A DNA stretch of 64,000 bases, from positions 6,882,001 through 6,946,000 of the forward strand of contig NZ_CP134876.1 of NCBI RefSeq assembly GCF_032108445.1, in the 5' to 3' direction. Source of the stretch: Micromonospora halotolerans (GTDB lineage: Bacteria > Actinomycetota > Actinomycetes > Mycobacteriales > Micromonosporaceae). Of the stretch, positions 1 to 8,928 are shown piece after piece (within the stretch, counting starts at the first letter, position 1; each line of letters starts with the position of its first letter). The translations under genes and the position numbers were made by a program. Under the pieces are notes generated by a model. That model was given only the letters and a program-made list of their open reading frames with translations. It was not told the origin of the DNA and searched no databases.

Positions 1-887
1 GTGCGGGCGAGCAGCAGGGCCGCCTGCAACTCGGTGATGCCGGCCAGGCCGGTCCGCCCGGCCACCGCGTACTGCCGGCCGCCCCCGGAGTTGCGGACCA
101 GGTAGACGTCGCCGACCGTCGCGCCGGCGACCCGCTCGGACGGGGTGCCCAGGTCGCGCAGCGGGGGCGGCGCCAGGTCGGCGCCGGCCGGCACCGTGTT
201 GAGCAGCGCCGGGGCCACCGGCACCGCCCGTTCCCGGGTGGCGGCCAGCGCGGCGAGCACCAGGTCGGTGTCCCGGAGCAGGTAGCGCCGCTCGTGCCAG
301 AGCAGGTGCAGGCTGCCGTCCGGGTGGCGCAGCAGCAGGCCCTGGTCGCCGAGGGGCCGGCCGCCGGTGGGGTCCCGCCCGACCAACAGCGCCGAACGGA
401 CCTCCGTGCGGCCCGCCTCGGCGGCGGTGACCGAGCAGACCGTCCACGCCGCGGCGGTGAGCCGCCCCGGCGCGGGCAGCGAGTCGGGGGCGTCGGCGAT
501 GCCGAGCGGCAGGCCGCGCGGCACGCCCTCGATGGAGCGGCGGGAGACCAGCACGGTCTTCGGCCGCTCCGCCCCGAGGACCAGCAGCGCCGAGGCGTAG
601 TTGAGGACCGGGTGCAGCTTCTCCTCCCGGTAGACGAACCGCGCGCCGGACTCCTTCTCCACGATCACGGCGCCCGTGTCGCGCCAGGCGCTGCCGCCGC
701 CGGCGAACAGGCCGTAGAGGGCGACCCCGCCGAGCGCGATCACCGCGACCAGCACGCTGGCCAGGCCGGCGCCGGCCAGCCGCCGGAACGGCGACTGCGC
801 GGGGTCGGTCTCCCGCATCACGAGGGCGGCGACCGCCCGCTGGACGGTGAACTGATAGGAGTGGAGCTGGTCCTGCCGGGACGGCAT
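1..887 (-). CDS. eccB: Type VII secretion protein EccB (3' end cut by window edge)
   Basis: Membrane component of the ESX/type VII secretion machine. The visible 295 residues begin MPSRQDQLHSYQFTVQR, the conserved EccB N-terminus, followed by one transmembrane helix at about residues 40-62 (AGLASVLVAVIALGGVALYG) and the start of the extracytoplasmic repeat domain. EccB proteins are usually about 450-500 aa, so roughly the last third lies outside the window. The ATG at 885-887 fits the family start. It reads off the left edge, so the rest of the secretion locus is probably to the left. Seen: N-terminal signature and TM helix; known: family role; not visible: the C-terminus and partner genes. 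Confidence 0.93.
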   Translation of the reverse strand, partial: MPSRQDQLHSYQFTVQRAVAALVMRETDPAQSPFRRLAGAGLASVLVAVIALGGVALYGLFAGGGSAWRDTGAVIVEKESGARFVYREEKLHPVLNYASALLVLGAERPKTVLVSRRSIEGVPRGLPLGIADAPDSLPAPGRLTAAAWTVCSVTAAEAGRTEVRSALLVGRDPTGGRPLGDQGLLLRHPDGSLHLLWHERRYLLRDTDLVLAALAATRERAVPVAPALLNTVPAGADLAPPPLRDLGTPSERVAGATVGDVYLVRNSGGGRQYAVAGRTGLAGITELQAALLLAR

Positions 888-1060
888 CGGGCCCCTTCCC
901 GAGAGCGATCGTCGGCGCACAGGATAAGCGCTGCGTCGATGCCGTGCGGACCCTCCGTGTCGCCCGGTGAGCGTGGGCGATCGCGGGACTCACCGTGGGA
1001 GCGGTTGCCGGGACCGGTACGGTCACCATGGCGGTGTGGGCCGCCGAAGGAGGGGACACA

Positions 1061-1666
1061 GTGGACAGCAGCGCCTGGGACGCCCGGTACGCGAGCACGC
1101 CCGGGCTGGTGTGGAGCGCTGAGCCCAACCGCTTCGTGGTCGAGTCGGTCACCGGGCTCGCCCCCGGCGCCGCGCTGGACCTGGCCGCGGGTGAGGGGCG
1201 CAACGCGGTCTGGCTGGCCGAGCAGGGCTGGCGGGTCACCGCGGTGGACTTCTCGCCGGTGGCGGTCGGCCGGGGCCGGGAGCTGGCCGCCGGCCGCGGC
1301 GTCCAGGTCGAGTGGCGGGTCGCCGACGTGACCGCGTACCGGCCGGTGCCGGGCAGCTACGACCTCGTGCTGATCAGCTACCTGCACCTGCTCGCCGGCG
1401 ATCTCGCCCGGGTGCTGGCCGCGGCCAAGCAGGCGCTGCGTCCGGGCGGGAGCCTCGTGGTGGTCGGCCACGACCTGGCGAACCTGACCGGCGGCACGGG
1501 TGGCCCGCAGGACCCGGCCGTGCTGCTCACCCCGGAGGCGGTCGTCGACGGGCTGGCCGGGCTGCACATCCGGCGCGCCGAGACGGCCCGCCGTCCGGTG
1601 CCCACCACCGACGGCGGCACGGTCGACGCCCTCGACACGGTCGTCGTGGCGAGCCGCCCCGACTGA
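1061..1666 (+). CDS. Class I SAM-dependent methyltransferase
   Basis: Small (201 aa) Rossmann-fold methyltransferase. Motif I is LDLAAGEGRN (about residues 41-50), followed by the acidic strand-2 end (VTAVDFS), then the motif IV/V-like YDLVLISYLHL. The GTG at 1061 is preferred because AAGGAGGGG (1047-1055) precedes it by 5 bases; longer forms from 995 would have to cross this ribosome site. The substrate is unknown. Length and the opening WDARYAS resemble tellurite-resistance/thiopurine-type methyltransferases. It is a clear paralogue of the methyltransferase at 9915-10568. It ends 16 bases from the convergent alcohol dehydrogenase gene. Confidence 0.85.
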   Translation: MDSSAWDARYASTPGLVWSAEPNRFVVESVTGLAPGAALDLAAGEGRNAVWLAEQGWRVTAVDFSPVAVGRGRELAAGRGVQVEWRVADVTAYRPVPGSYDLVLISYLHLLAGDLARVLAAAKQALRPGGSLVVVGHDLANLTGGTGGPQDPAVLLTPEAVVDGLAGLHIRRAETARRPVPTTDGGTVDALDTVVVASRPD

Positions 1667-1682
1667 CCGGCGCCGCGAACCG

Positions 1683-2696
1683 TCAGGGCCGCAGGATCAG
1701 CCGGATCGGGTTGCCCTCCTTCTCCCGCACCCGGCGCACCGCCTCCGGTGCGTCCGCCAGCGGCAGCACGTCGCTGACCGACGCGGACAGGTCGAGCCGG
1801 CCCAGCCCGGTGAGGGTGACCAGCTGCCCGACGTGCTCGGCCTCGGAGCCGTAGTGGCCGAGCACCGCCTGCCGGTTGTAGGTGAACCGGCTGTCCGACG
1901 GGATGCTGATCGGCTGGTTGGCGATGCCGGCGAGCACCAGCCGTCCGTGCCGGCCGAGCACGGTCATGGCCTGCTCGCGAACCGCGTTGACGCCGGCGAA
2001 GTCGAACGCCACGTCGAGCCCCCGGGTGCCGACCAGTTCGAGCACGGCGTCCTTGAAGCCGTCGTCCGCCGGGTCGAGGGCCAGGTCCGCGCCGAGGGCG
2101 ATCGCCCGGTCCCGTGCCGCCCGCAGCGGGTCCACGGCGATCACCGGGGCCGCGCCGACCAGCAGCAGCAACTGCACCGCGTGCGCGCCGAGGCCACCGA
2201 CGCCCCAGACGGCGACCGCCTCCGCCGGCCGGACCCGGGCGGTCTCGGTCACCGCCGCCCAGGGCGTGGAGACCGCGTCGGGGATGATGCAGGCCTGCTC
2301 GAACGAGAGCAGATCCGGGACGGGAACGAGGGTGTCCTCGCGGGCCAGGGCGTATTCGGCCCAGCCGCCGTCGTAGTCGACGCCGCGGGTGAGCACGAGC
2401 CCGAACCGGTCCCGCTCCCCCGCCTGCAGCAGCACCCGCTGGCCCGGCTGCCAGCCCGTCACCCCGTCACCGAGGGCATCCACCGTGCCCGCGACCTCGT
2501 GGCCGAGGGTCACCACGTCCCCGCCGAGGTACAGCGGGGTGAGGGTGCCGTCGATCAGGTGCACGTCCGACAGGCACACCCCGGCCGCGGCGACCCGGAT
2601 CCGCACCTGCCCGCGTCCCGGCTCGGGCACCGGCACCGATTCCATCCGCAGCGCCCGATCAGCCACGTGCAGCCGTCCGGCCAGCATCTCCGCCAC
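1683..2696 (-). CDS. Zinc-type alcohol dehydrogenase (MDR family)
   Basis: NAD(P)-dependent medium-chain dehydrogenase/reductase, 337 aa. GroES-like N-domain carries the catalytic zinc ligands C41, H66 and E67 (VCLSD, LGHE). The four-cysteine structural-zinc loop is not visible. The coenzyme motif is VWGVGGLGAH around residue 170. Start chosen at GTG 2696 because AGAAGGGA lies 7 bases upstream; the open frame runs further but has arginine/proline-rich noise. Substrate cannot be told from sequence. Converges with the methyltransferase gene at 1061-1666. Confidence 0.85.
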   Translation of the reverse strand: MAEMLAGRLHVADRALRMESVPVPEPGRGQVRIRVAAAGVCLSDVHLIDGTLTPLYLGGDVVTLGHEVAGTVDALGDGVTGWQPGQRVLLQAGERDRFGLVLTRGVDYDGGWAEYALAREDTLVPVPDLLSFEQACIIPDAVSTPWAAVTETARVRPAEAVAVWGVGGLGAHAVQLLLLVGAAPVIAVDPLRAARDRAIALGADLALDPADDGFKDAVLELVGTRGLDVAFDFAGVNAVREQAMTVLGRHGRLVLAGIANQPISIPSDSRFTYNRQAVLGHYGSEAEHVGQLVTLTGLGRLDLSASVSDVLPLADAPEAVRRVREKEGNPIRLILRP

Positions 2697-2896
2697 GTCC
2701 GCATCCCTTCTCCGGCGTCCTCGACCCGCCACGTCCTCGACCCGCCGGCCGCGCCGGGCCGGGGTCGCCGTGGGCGTACCCGTCGCCGGCCCGGCGATGC
2801 CGGCAGGCACGGAAAAACGGCTCGGCCGCCCATATCCTCGGGTCCTCGGACGACCGGCCGGTAGCATCCGGTCACGGACCGGCGGAGAGGACACGC

Positions 2897-3610
2897 GTGG
2901 GCGCACGCTTCGAGGAACTGGCCTGGCGGGAGACGCCGATCGGCGAGATCAGTCTGCGCCGGCGCCGCGACCCGTCGCTCGACGTCGACGTGTACGAGGT
3001 GAAGCTCGACGACGAGTTCCTGATGTCCAGCCTCTTCCCGGTCGCGGAGATCGAACTCGCCCGGCTCGGGCTGGCGCCGCTGACCGGCACGGCCCTGGAC
3101 GTGGTGGTGGGCGGGCTCGGCCTCGGCTACACGGCGCGCACCGCACTGGAGGATCCTCGGGTGCGCTCGCTGCTGGTGGTCGAGGCGATCGAGGACGTGA
3201 TCGACTGGCACCGCCGGGACCTGCTGCCGTTCGCCGCCGGGCTGGCCGCCGACGCGCGGACCCGGTTCGTCCGGGCGGACTTCTTCGCGGCGGTCGCCGA
3301 CGGCACCGGGTTCGATCCGGAGGCGCCGGGGCGCCGGTTCCACGCGGTGCTGCTCGACGTGGACCACTCCCCGCGCCAGGTGCTGCACCCCAGCCACGCC
3401 GCCTTCTACACGGTGGACGGGCTGCGCCGGCTGGCCGCGCTGCTGCACCCGGACGGGGTGTTCGCGCTCTGGTCGAACGACCCGCCCGACCCGGTCTTCC
3501 AGCGGACGCTGACCGAGGTGTTCCCGACCTCGGTGGCGCACGTCGTCCGCTTCCCCAACCCGTTGCAGGGCCGGGAGGCCGCGAACACGGTGTACGTGGC
3601 CCGGCAGTGA
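2897..3610 (+). CDS. Spermidine-synthase-like protein
   Basis: 237-aa protein with the aminopropyl/methyl-transferase Rossmann fold. Glycine motif VVGGLGLGYTAR lies at about residues 72-83, the strand-2 acid in LLVVEAIEDV, and an acidic motif in LLDVDHSP. It resembles the spermidine synthase domain family, but no polyamine pathway gene is adjacent and it may act on another substrate. GTG start at 2897 follows CGGAGAGGA at good spacing. A -10-like TAGCAT lies at 2862-2867. Followed 72 bases later by a small membrane-protein gene on the same strand. Confidence 0.65.
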   Translation: MGARFEELAWRETPIGEISLRRRRDPSLDVDVYEVKLDDEFLMSSLFPVAEIELARLGLAPLTGTALDVVVGGLGLGYTARTALEDPRVRSLLVVEAIEDVIDWHRRDLLPFAAGLAADARTRFVRADFFAAVADGTGFDPEAPGRRFHAVLLDVDHSPRQVLHPSHAAFYTVDGLRRLAALLHPDGVFALWSNDPPDPVFQRTLTEVFPTSVAHVVRFPNPLQGREAANTVYVARQ

Positions 3611-3682
3611 CCGCCCCCGGACGGGCATGACGGGAGCCGGAGCGGGAAAGCGGGCGGCCCACCGTACTCCCGGGAGGATGAC

Positions 3683-3859
3683 ATGCGGGCGTTGCTCTGG
3701 ATCGTCGGCGTCGTGGCCGGCGTGCTCATCCTGCTCGGGCTGCTGCTGGAGGCCGTCCGCTGGCTGATCATCATCGGCCTGGCCGCGCTGGTCGTGGTCA
3801 TCGTCCTGGCCGCCGTGAAGACCCGGCGGGTGCTGAACCGGCCCGCCGGCCGCCGCTGA
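3683..3859 (+). CDS. Small two-helix membrane protein
   Basis: 58 aa, almost entirely hydrophobic: helix 1 about residues 3-22 (LLWIVGVVAGVLILLGLLL) and helix 2 about 26-44, ending in a basic tail (KTRRVLNRPAGRR). GGGAGGA at 3672-3678 precedes the ATG by 4 bases. No recognised family; possibly translated with the upstream spermidine-synthase-like gene. Function unknown. Confidence 0.6.
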   Translation: MRALLWIVGVVAGVLILLGLLLEAVRWLIIIGLAALVVVIVLAAVKTRRVLNRPAGRR

Positions 3860-3910
3860 CCGGGCGCGCGCCACTCCGCCACGCCACGTCGTGTGACGAA
3901 CCCGGCAAAG

Positions 3911-3940
3911 TTACCGCGGGGTAAGTTACCGGGTGGTTAA
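3911..3940. promoter_or_regulatory. Tandem palindromic operator upstream of acyl-CoA ligase
   Basis: Two adjacent inverted repeats, TTACCgcggGGTAA (3911-3924, perfect arms) and TTACCgggtGGTTAA (3926-3940), stand 43 bases before the start codon, in a stretch that is AT-rich compared with its surroundings. TTACC/GGTAA arms of this type are what TetR-family regulators of acyl-CoA metabolism often bind. A further TTAAGTTAGGCT overlap at 3937-3948 resembles half of an iron-repressor box, but the other half is missing. The regulator is not identified. Confidence 0.5.
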
Positions 3941-3982
3941 GTTAGGCTGAGGGCCGTCATCCGGCAGCGAGGAGAGGCGGCG

Positions 3983-5662
3983 ATGGACGCGACCGCGCAG
4001 CGGCCCTGGACGCGCAGCTACGCCCCGGGCGTACCGGCCGAGATTGCCGAGCCGACCGGCTCGCTGGTGGACCTGCTCACCGACGCGGCGCGCCGGTTCG
4101 GCCCCCGGGTCGCCCTCGACTTCTACGGCGCCACCACCACCTACGCCGAGTTGGCCGACCAGGTGGCCCGGGCGGCCGAGGCGCTGCGCCGGCTCGGCGT
4201 CGGCCGCGGCGACCGGGTCGCGCTGGTGCTGCCGAACTGCCCGCAGCACGTGGTCGCCTTCTACGCGGTGCTGCGCCTCGGGGCGGTGGTGGTCGAGCAC
4301 AACCCGCTCTACACCGCCGACGAGCTGGCCCACCAGCTCACCGACCACGGCGCCCGGGTCGCCGTGGTGTGGGACAAGGTGGCGGCGCTGGTCGCCGGGC
4401 GGGGCGCGGTCGAGACGGTGGTGGCCGTCGACCTGCCCGGGGCGCTGCCGCGCCTCAAGCGCTGGGCGCTGCGCCTGCCACTGCCCAAGGTCCGCGCCGC
4501 CCGGGCCGCCATGACCGCCCCGGCCCCCGACGCGCTCTCCTGGCCGGCGCTGGTCGCGGACGCCGCCCCGCTGGCCGCCGACCACCCCGCGCCGCGACCC
4601 ACCGACACCGCGCTGCTCCAGTACACCGGCGGCACCACCGGCGTCCCCAAGGGCGCCATGCTGACCCACCGCAACCTGCGGGCCAACGCCGCGCAGGGCC
4701 GGGCCTGGGTGCCCGGCCTGCGCGACGGCACCGAGACCGTGTACGCGGTGCTGCCGTTGTTCCACGCCTACGGGCTGACCCTCTGCCTCACCTTCGCGGT
4801 GAGCATCGGCGCCACCCTGGTGCTCTTTCCCCGCTTCGACCTCGACCAGGTGCTCGACGCGGCGCGCCGGTGCCCGCCGACCTTCCTGCCCGCCGTCCCG
4901 CCGGTCTACGCGCGCCTCGCCGCCGCGGCCCGGGAACGCGGCGTCGACCTCACCTCCGTCCGGTACGCGATCTCCGGCGCGATGGCCCTCCCACCGGCCA
5001 CCGTGGGCCTCTGGGAGTCGGTGACCGGCGGCCTGCTCGTCGAGGGCTACGGGATGACCGAGACCTCGCCCATCACCCTGGGCAACCCGGTCGCCCCGAC
5101 CCGCCGCCCGGGCACCGTCGGGGTGCCCTTCCCGTCCACCGAGGTGCGGATCGTCGACCCCGAGGACCCGACCCGGGACCGCGCCCCCGGGGAGGCCGGC
5201 GAGCTGCTGGTCCGCGGCCCGCAGGTGTTCGCCGGCTACTGGAACCGCCCCGAGGAGACGGCCCGGGTGCTGCTGCCCGGCGGGTGGCTGCGCACCGGGG
5301 ACGTGGTCACCATGGACGCCGACGGCTTCGTCACCGTGGTCGACCGGATCAAGGAACTGATCATCACCGGCGGGTTCAACGTCTACCCGTCCGAGGTGGA
5401 GGAGGCGCTGCTCCGGGTCCCCGGCGTCCGCGAGGCCGCCGCGGTCGGCCTGCCCACCGGGGACGGCGAGGAGGTGGTGGCCGCCGTGGTGCTGGACCCG
5501 GGGGTGGGCGCCGGCCCGGAGTCGGTGCGCTCGTCCTGCCGGCAGCACCTCGCCGGCTACAAGGTGCCGCGCCGGGTCGTGGTGGTCGAGGAGTTGCCCC
5601 GCTCGCAGATCGGCAAGGTCCTCCGCCGCGAGGTCCGCGACCGCCTGCTCGCCGAGGACTGA
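3983..5662 (+). CDS. Long-chain fatty-acid--CoA ligase (acyl-CoA synthetase)
   Basis: 559-aa member of the adenylate-forming superfamily that activates fatty acids to acyl-CoA with ATP. The phosphate-binding motif YTGGTTGVPKGAML is near residue 214, the A5-like motif EGYGMTETSP near 355, GWLRTGDV near 433, the hinge motif DRIKELIITGGFNVYPSE, and the C-terminal catalytic lysine in SQIGKVLRRE. Length is typical. GAGGAGAGG-type ribosome site precedes ATG 3983. The upstream palindromes (3911-3940) suggest TetR-type repression. It is monocistronic and convergent with the gene at 5681-6646. Lipid-catabolism role is inferred from family. Confidence 0.88.
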   Translation: MDATAQRPWTRSYAPGVPAEIAEPTGSLVDLLTDAARRFGPRVALDFYGATTTYAELADQVARAAEALRRLGVGRGDRVALVLPNCPQHVVAFYAVLRLGAVVVEHNPLYTADELAHQLTDHGARVAVVWDKVAALVAGRGAVETVVAVDLPGALPRLKRWALRLPLPKVRAARAAMTAPAPDALSWPALVADAAPLAADHPAPRPTDTALLQYTGGTTGVPKGAMLTHRNLRANAAQGRAWVPGLRDGTETVYAVLPLFHAYGLTLCLTFAVSIGATLVLFPRFDLDQVLDAARRCPPTFLPAVPPVYARLAAAARERGVDLTSVRYAISGAMALPPATVGLWESVTGGLLVEGYGMTETSPITLGNPVAPTRRPGTVGVPFPSTEVRIVDPEDPTRDRAPGEAGELLVRGPQVFAGYWNRPEETARVLLPGGWLRTGDVVTMDADGFVTVVDRIKELIITGGFNVYPSEVEEALLRVPGVREAAAVGLPTGDGEEVVAAVVLDPGVGAGPESVRSSCRQHLAGYKVPRRVVVVEELPRSQIGKVLRREVRDRLLAED

Positions 5663-5680
5663 GGGCGGGGCCGGCACCGG

Positions 5681-6646
5681 TCAGGGCAGTTGGCCCGGCC
5701 GGTCGACGATCGCGACCCGGAGGCGCGCGACGGCCGATTCCGGTGACTCCCTGCCGTCGCGTACCACCGACCTGCGGGTGCCGAGGTAGACGTGGCTGTT
5801 CCGGTCGAAGATGAGGTCGTTGTTGCCACCGATCACGCCGGGCATGCGGATCGCCACCCCGTGCCGGCCGGCGGCGTCCACCACGTCGCCGGAGATGACG
5901 ACGGCTCCCGGCTCCCGCGCCAGCAGTTCGAACAGCGCCGCCAGCGCCCCGGGCGGCACGTAGCCGTCGAGCACCGACCGCGCCGTGGTGTACGGCATGC
6001 TCTCGCTCCCGTACACGGCCTTCTCGTCGGCTCCCGCGGGGAGATGCAGGTCGACCGGGTGTTCCCGGAGGTATCGGAGCAGCCGGTCCGGGTCGGTGGG
6101 CAGGTCGCCGTGGTACGCGGGCGACGGGAGCTCGTCGAGGTCCTTGCGGGGATCCGTCGGATCGATCGGGCGGAGCACCCGCAGTTCGCCCCACCCGTTC
6201 GGTTCGTTCTCCGGCCGGTACCGCGCCTGCGGGTGCGCGACTCCCCCGGCCGACTGCCACATCTGGACCCGGGTAGTGCGGTACGGGCCGCTGTCCGGCC
6301 GCTCCCGTATCGTCGCCAGCGCCTCGGTGAACACGTACTGGTCGGGTCGGGCGGTGAGCTCGGGCTGCTGCCGGGCGGCGTCGGCCGCCAGCCGGAGGAT
6401 CTCCGATGCGCTGGCCGTGGGCGGTGGCTGGTCGCCGAGCCCCATTGTCTGGGCCACCAGGACGCCAGCGGTCAGCGCGACCGCCAGCCCGCACGCTCCG
6501 GCGAGGCGCCAACCCCGCGGGAACCGGATCCGGTGCCCGACCGCACGGGCCGCCGGAACGGTCTCGGACCGCTGGACGATGTGTGCCTTCAGATCCGTGA
6601 GGAGCTGCTCCTCGAAGCCGTGCGGTGACTGCTCGATCGTGTTCAT
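5681..6646 (-). CDS. CU044_5270-family membrane protein, sigma-factor partner
   Basis: 321-aa protein: cytoplasmic N-terminus of about 50 residues, one TM helix at about 49-66 (LAGACGLAVALTAGVLVA), then an extracytoplasmic domain of about 250 residues. This layout and the position directly downstream of a sigma factor match the actinobacterial CU044_5270 family. An anti-sigma-like or signal-sensing role is inference; no zinc-binding HxxxCxxC motif is visible in the N-terminus. It starts 15 bases after the sigma-factor stop codon, so the two are probably co-transcribed. Confidence 0.7.
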   Translation of the reverse strand: MNTIEQSPHGFEEQLLTDLKAHIVQRSETVPAARAVGHRIRFPRGWRLAGACGLAVALTAGVLVAQTMGLGDQPPPTASASEILRLAADAARQQPELTARPDQYVFTEALATIRERPDSGPYRTTRVQMWQSAGGVAHPQARYRPENEPNGWGELRVLRPIDPTDPRKDLDELPSPAYHGDLPTDPDRLLRYLREHPVDLHLPAGADEKAVYGSESMPYTTARSVLDGYVPPGALAALFELLAREPGAVVISGDVVDAAGRHGVAIRMPGVIGGNNDLIFDRNSHVYLGTRRSVVRDGRESPESAVARLRVAIVDRPGQLP

Positions 6647-6661
6647 GGCGTCGTCTCCGTT

Positions 6662-7231
6662 TCAGGCGAGGGTGGTGGCCGGCCGGGCGAGCACGGCGCG
6701 GACGAGGCGACGGGCGCGGTGCAGGCGGACCCGGGCGGCGACCGGGGAGATCCCGAGCGCGGTCGCCGCCTCCGCGACGGTGAGGCCGTCCACGGCGACG
6801 CTCTCGACCAGCGCCCGGGTGTGCTCGGGCAGCCCGCTCAGCGCCCGGCACGTGCGGCGCGCCGCCGCCTCGGCGTCGATCCGTTCCTCGATGCGGGCGA
6901 TGTCGTCGGCGGCCAGGTCCCGCCGTCCGGCCAGCCGGCCGGTCACCCGCAGTCGTTGGGCCGCCCGGCGCCGCTCGTCGGCGATGACGTTGCGGGCCAC
7001 CCCGAAGAGCCAGGCGATCTGGCTGCCCCGGTCCGGCCGGTAGCCGGCCGCCGACTCGATCACCGCGAGGAACACGTCGGCGGTCAGGTCGGCGGCGAGG
7101 TGGGGGTCGTCGACCCGCCGGGCCACGAACCGGCCCACCGCCTCCACGTGCCGCCGGTAGAAGATCTCGAAGGCCACCGGATCGGCTCCGATGCCGGAGA
7201 TGTCACCCTCCACTGAGCCAGGATCATGCAC
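6662..7231 (-). CDS. RNA polymerase sigma-70-family (ECF-type) sigma factor
   Basis: 189 aa. Region 2 runs about residues 17-85 (FEIFYRRHVEAVGRFV ... DLTADVFLAV ... AWLFGVARNVIADERRR). Region 4 HTH lies near 140-180 (GLTVAEAATALGISPVAARV). GTG 7231 is chosen because GAGAGAGGA precedes it by 6 bases; the in-frame start at 7282 would add 17 residues with no homology. Operonic with the CU044_5270 protein downstream. Target promoters are not evident. Confidence 0.85.
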   Translation of the reverse strand: MHDPGSVEGDISGIGADPVAFEIFYRRHVEAVGRFVARRVDDPHLAADLTADVFLAVIESAAGYRPDRGSQIAWLFGVARNVIADERRRAAQRLRVTGRLAGRRDLAADDIARIEERIDAEAAARRTCRALSGLPEHTRALVESVAVDGLTVAEAATALGISPVAARVRLHRARRLVRAVLARPATTLA

Positions 7232-7321
7232 GAGCCGTCCTCTCTCGTAGCCGTTACACCCCTTCTTCGTTCGGCGGGGCACGGGTGTTACCGGAACGAG
7301 AGCTCGTCCAGAGGCTCCGGA

Positions 7322-7900
7322 CTATCCCGGCGTGACGGGCCCGAGGTCGCCCGAACGAATCGTCCTCGCCACCTCGCTCAGGTCGTTGTCCAGCTGGTGA
7401 TCGCGCCCGGGCAGCCGGTGCAGCCGTGCCTGCGGGATGGCGCGGGCGTACCGGTCGGCGTGCGACGGTGGGGCGGTCTCGTCCCGGAGTCCGTGGAACA
7501 CGTGCACGGGCACGCCGTGCGGCAGCCGCGCACCGAGGTCGTGCGGCAGCGCGAACTCCTCGCCGGGCCAGCCGCCCGCACCGACGAACGGCGCGGCGAT
7601 CAGCACGATCGCGCCGAGCTCCCGTTCCGGTGGTCGCTCGGCGAGCGCAGCGACGAGGATCGTGGCGCCCACCGAATGGCCGGCGACGACCGCGCCGTCG
7701 TCCAGGGCCGCCACCTCCCGGCGGATGGCCGCGCTCCACCTGGCGTAGCTCGGGTCGTCCTCGTCGGGCATGCGCGGGTAGCGGACCTCGTACCCGTCTC
7801 CGAGCTCCCGCCTCAGGCTGTCGACCAGCCGGTCGTCCCACTCGTCGTGCGCGCCCGCGCCGCCGCCCTGGACGAACAGGACCTGCCGGGTCACTGCCAT
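7322..7900 (-). CDS. Small alpha/beta-fold hydrolase
   Basis: 192 aa. Begins with a hydrophobic strand and VQGGG oxyanion-type loop, nucleophile elbow GHSVGAT at about residue 75, and a C-terminal GRDHQLDNDLSEVAR segment carrying the likely catalytic His. Size and layout fit the RBBP9/YdeN-like hydrolases. ATG 7900 has GAAGGTGGA upstream; the longer open frame is non-conserved. Substrate unknown. Confidence 0.8.
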   Translation of the reverse strand: MAVTRQVLFVQGGGAGAHDEWDDRLVDSLRRELGDGYEVRYPRMPDEDDPSYARWSAAIRREVAALDDGAVVAGHSVGATILVAALAERPPERELGAIVLIAAPFVGAGGWPGEEFALPHDLGARLPHGVPVHVFHGLRDETAPPSHADRYARAIPQARLHRLPGRDHQLDNDLSEVARTIRSGDLGPVTPG

Positions 7901-7961
7901 GACGATCCACCTTCGCGCGCTCGGGTCGGACGACGACGATTGTGCCGGCGGGAAGGGATCG

Positions 7962-8831
7962 TCACGCCGGCTCGACGGGCAGCCACAGTTCGCAGGTCGC
8001 CGTGCGGAAGTCGGCCGCGTGGTCGAGGATCGTGACGATCGAGGGGCCGGGCCGGAGACGCCACGGGTTGGAGGGGAACCAGTCGGTCGCGGTGGCCGCC
8101 CAGGTCTCCTGCAGGACCTGCGGGTGCGGTCCGGTGGTGCGGAAGACCGCCCACCTGCCGCCGGGGACATCGATGGCGTCGAGGTCGTCCGGGACCGGCC
8201 GGTCCGCCGAGACAGCGACCCCGTGCAGGTAGGTCAGTGCGCTGCCCTCGGCGCCGTCGGGGTCGACGTCGTCGGAGACCTGCAGGAGGCCCCGCGGCTC
8301 GGTGTCCCCGAGGCGCTTCAGCCGGAGATGCTCCTCCTTCGGCAGTGCGCTGATGTGCCGCTGGATGTGCGGGTTGACGCCGTGGTGGATCAGCGGCACC
8401 CGGACCGCGTGTCCGACGAGCCGGAACGCGGGGCGGTCGACGATGCGGGTGTCCATGGGTCTGCTCCCTTCGACGCTCAGGCGGAACCTGAGCTGCGGTT
8501 GTGTGCGAAGGGGGCCTCCGTCGCGGCGGACATCACCGGGGCCGGCACCGTGGACCGCCCGGAACGCACGTCCGAACGCCTCCGTCGAGCCGTATCCGTG
8601 CCGGACGGCGATGCTCAGCAGGTCGTCCCGGCCGCGAACGACGTCGGCGGCGGCGACGGTCATGCGGCGCCGGCGCACGTACTCCGACAGCGGCATGCCG
8701 GCCAGTGACGAGAACATCCGGCGCAGGTGGTATTCGGTCGTGCCGAGCGTCCTGGCCAGTCCGACGACGTCGAAATCCTCGGTCAGGTGCTCTTCGACAA
8801 AATCGACGAGCCGGTTGAGTGCCGAGATCAC
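7962..8831 (-). CDS. AraC-family regulator with GyrI-like effector domain
   Basis: 289 aa. Two-HTH AraC DNA-binding domain at the N-terminus (residues about 5-100: FVEEHLTEDFDVVGLARTLG, EYHLRRMFSSLAGMPLSEY, AVRHGYGSTEAFGRAFR), then a GyrI/SoxR-effector-like small-molecule domain (about 130-289). N-terminal AraC plus GyrI is the Rob/SAM-type arrangement, commonly sensing drugs or hydrophobic ligands. GTG 8831 is preceded by GAAGGGAGG. Ligand and targets are unknown; the nearby hydrolase is a candidate target only by proximity. Confidence 0.85.
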   Translation of the reverse strand: MISALNRLVDFVEEHLTEDFDVVGLARTLGTTEYHLRRMFSSLAGMPLSEYVRRRRMTVAAADVVRGRDDLLSIAVRHGYGSTEAFGRAFRAVHGAGPGDVRRDGGPLRTQPQLRFRLSVEGSRPMDTRIVDRPAFRLVGHAVRVPLIHHGVNPHIQRHISALPKEEHLRLKRLGDTEPRGLLQVSDDVDPDGAEGSALTYLHGVAVSADRPVPDDLDAIDVPGGRWAVFRTTGPHPQVLQETWAATATDWFPSNPWRLRPGPSIVTILDHAADFRTATCELWLPVEPA

Positions 8832-8928
8832 GAGGCCTCCCTTCGACGTCAAGACTGGCCCGGGGAACCCCGGCCGCGCCCGACCGCTGTGGCCCGATCC
8901 GATCATGCCGCTCCCCCGGGGCGGAGCG

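Noticed and set aside
3937..3955. Iron-repressor (DtxR/IdeR) box
   Set aside because: Only the left half matches; the palindromic second half is absent.
3926..5677. Long minus-strand open frame opposite the acyl-CoA ligase
   Set aside because: It is the antisense shadow of a GC-rich gene, with unnatural His/Arg/Gly composition.
6690..7300. Clear ECF-type promoter for the sigma factor at 7231
   Set aside because: Only a diffuse GTAACACC/GGTGTAAC symmetry was seen near 7252-7290; no convincing -35/-10 pair.
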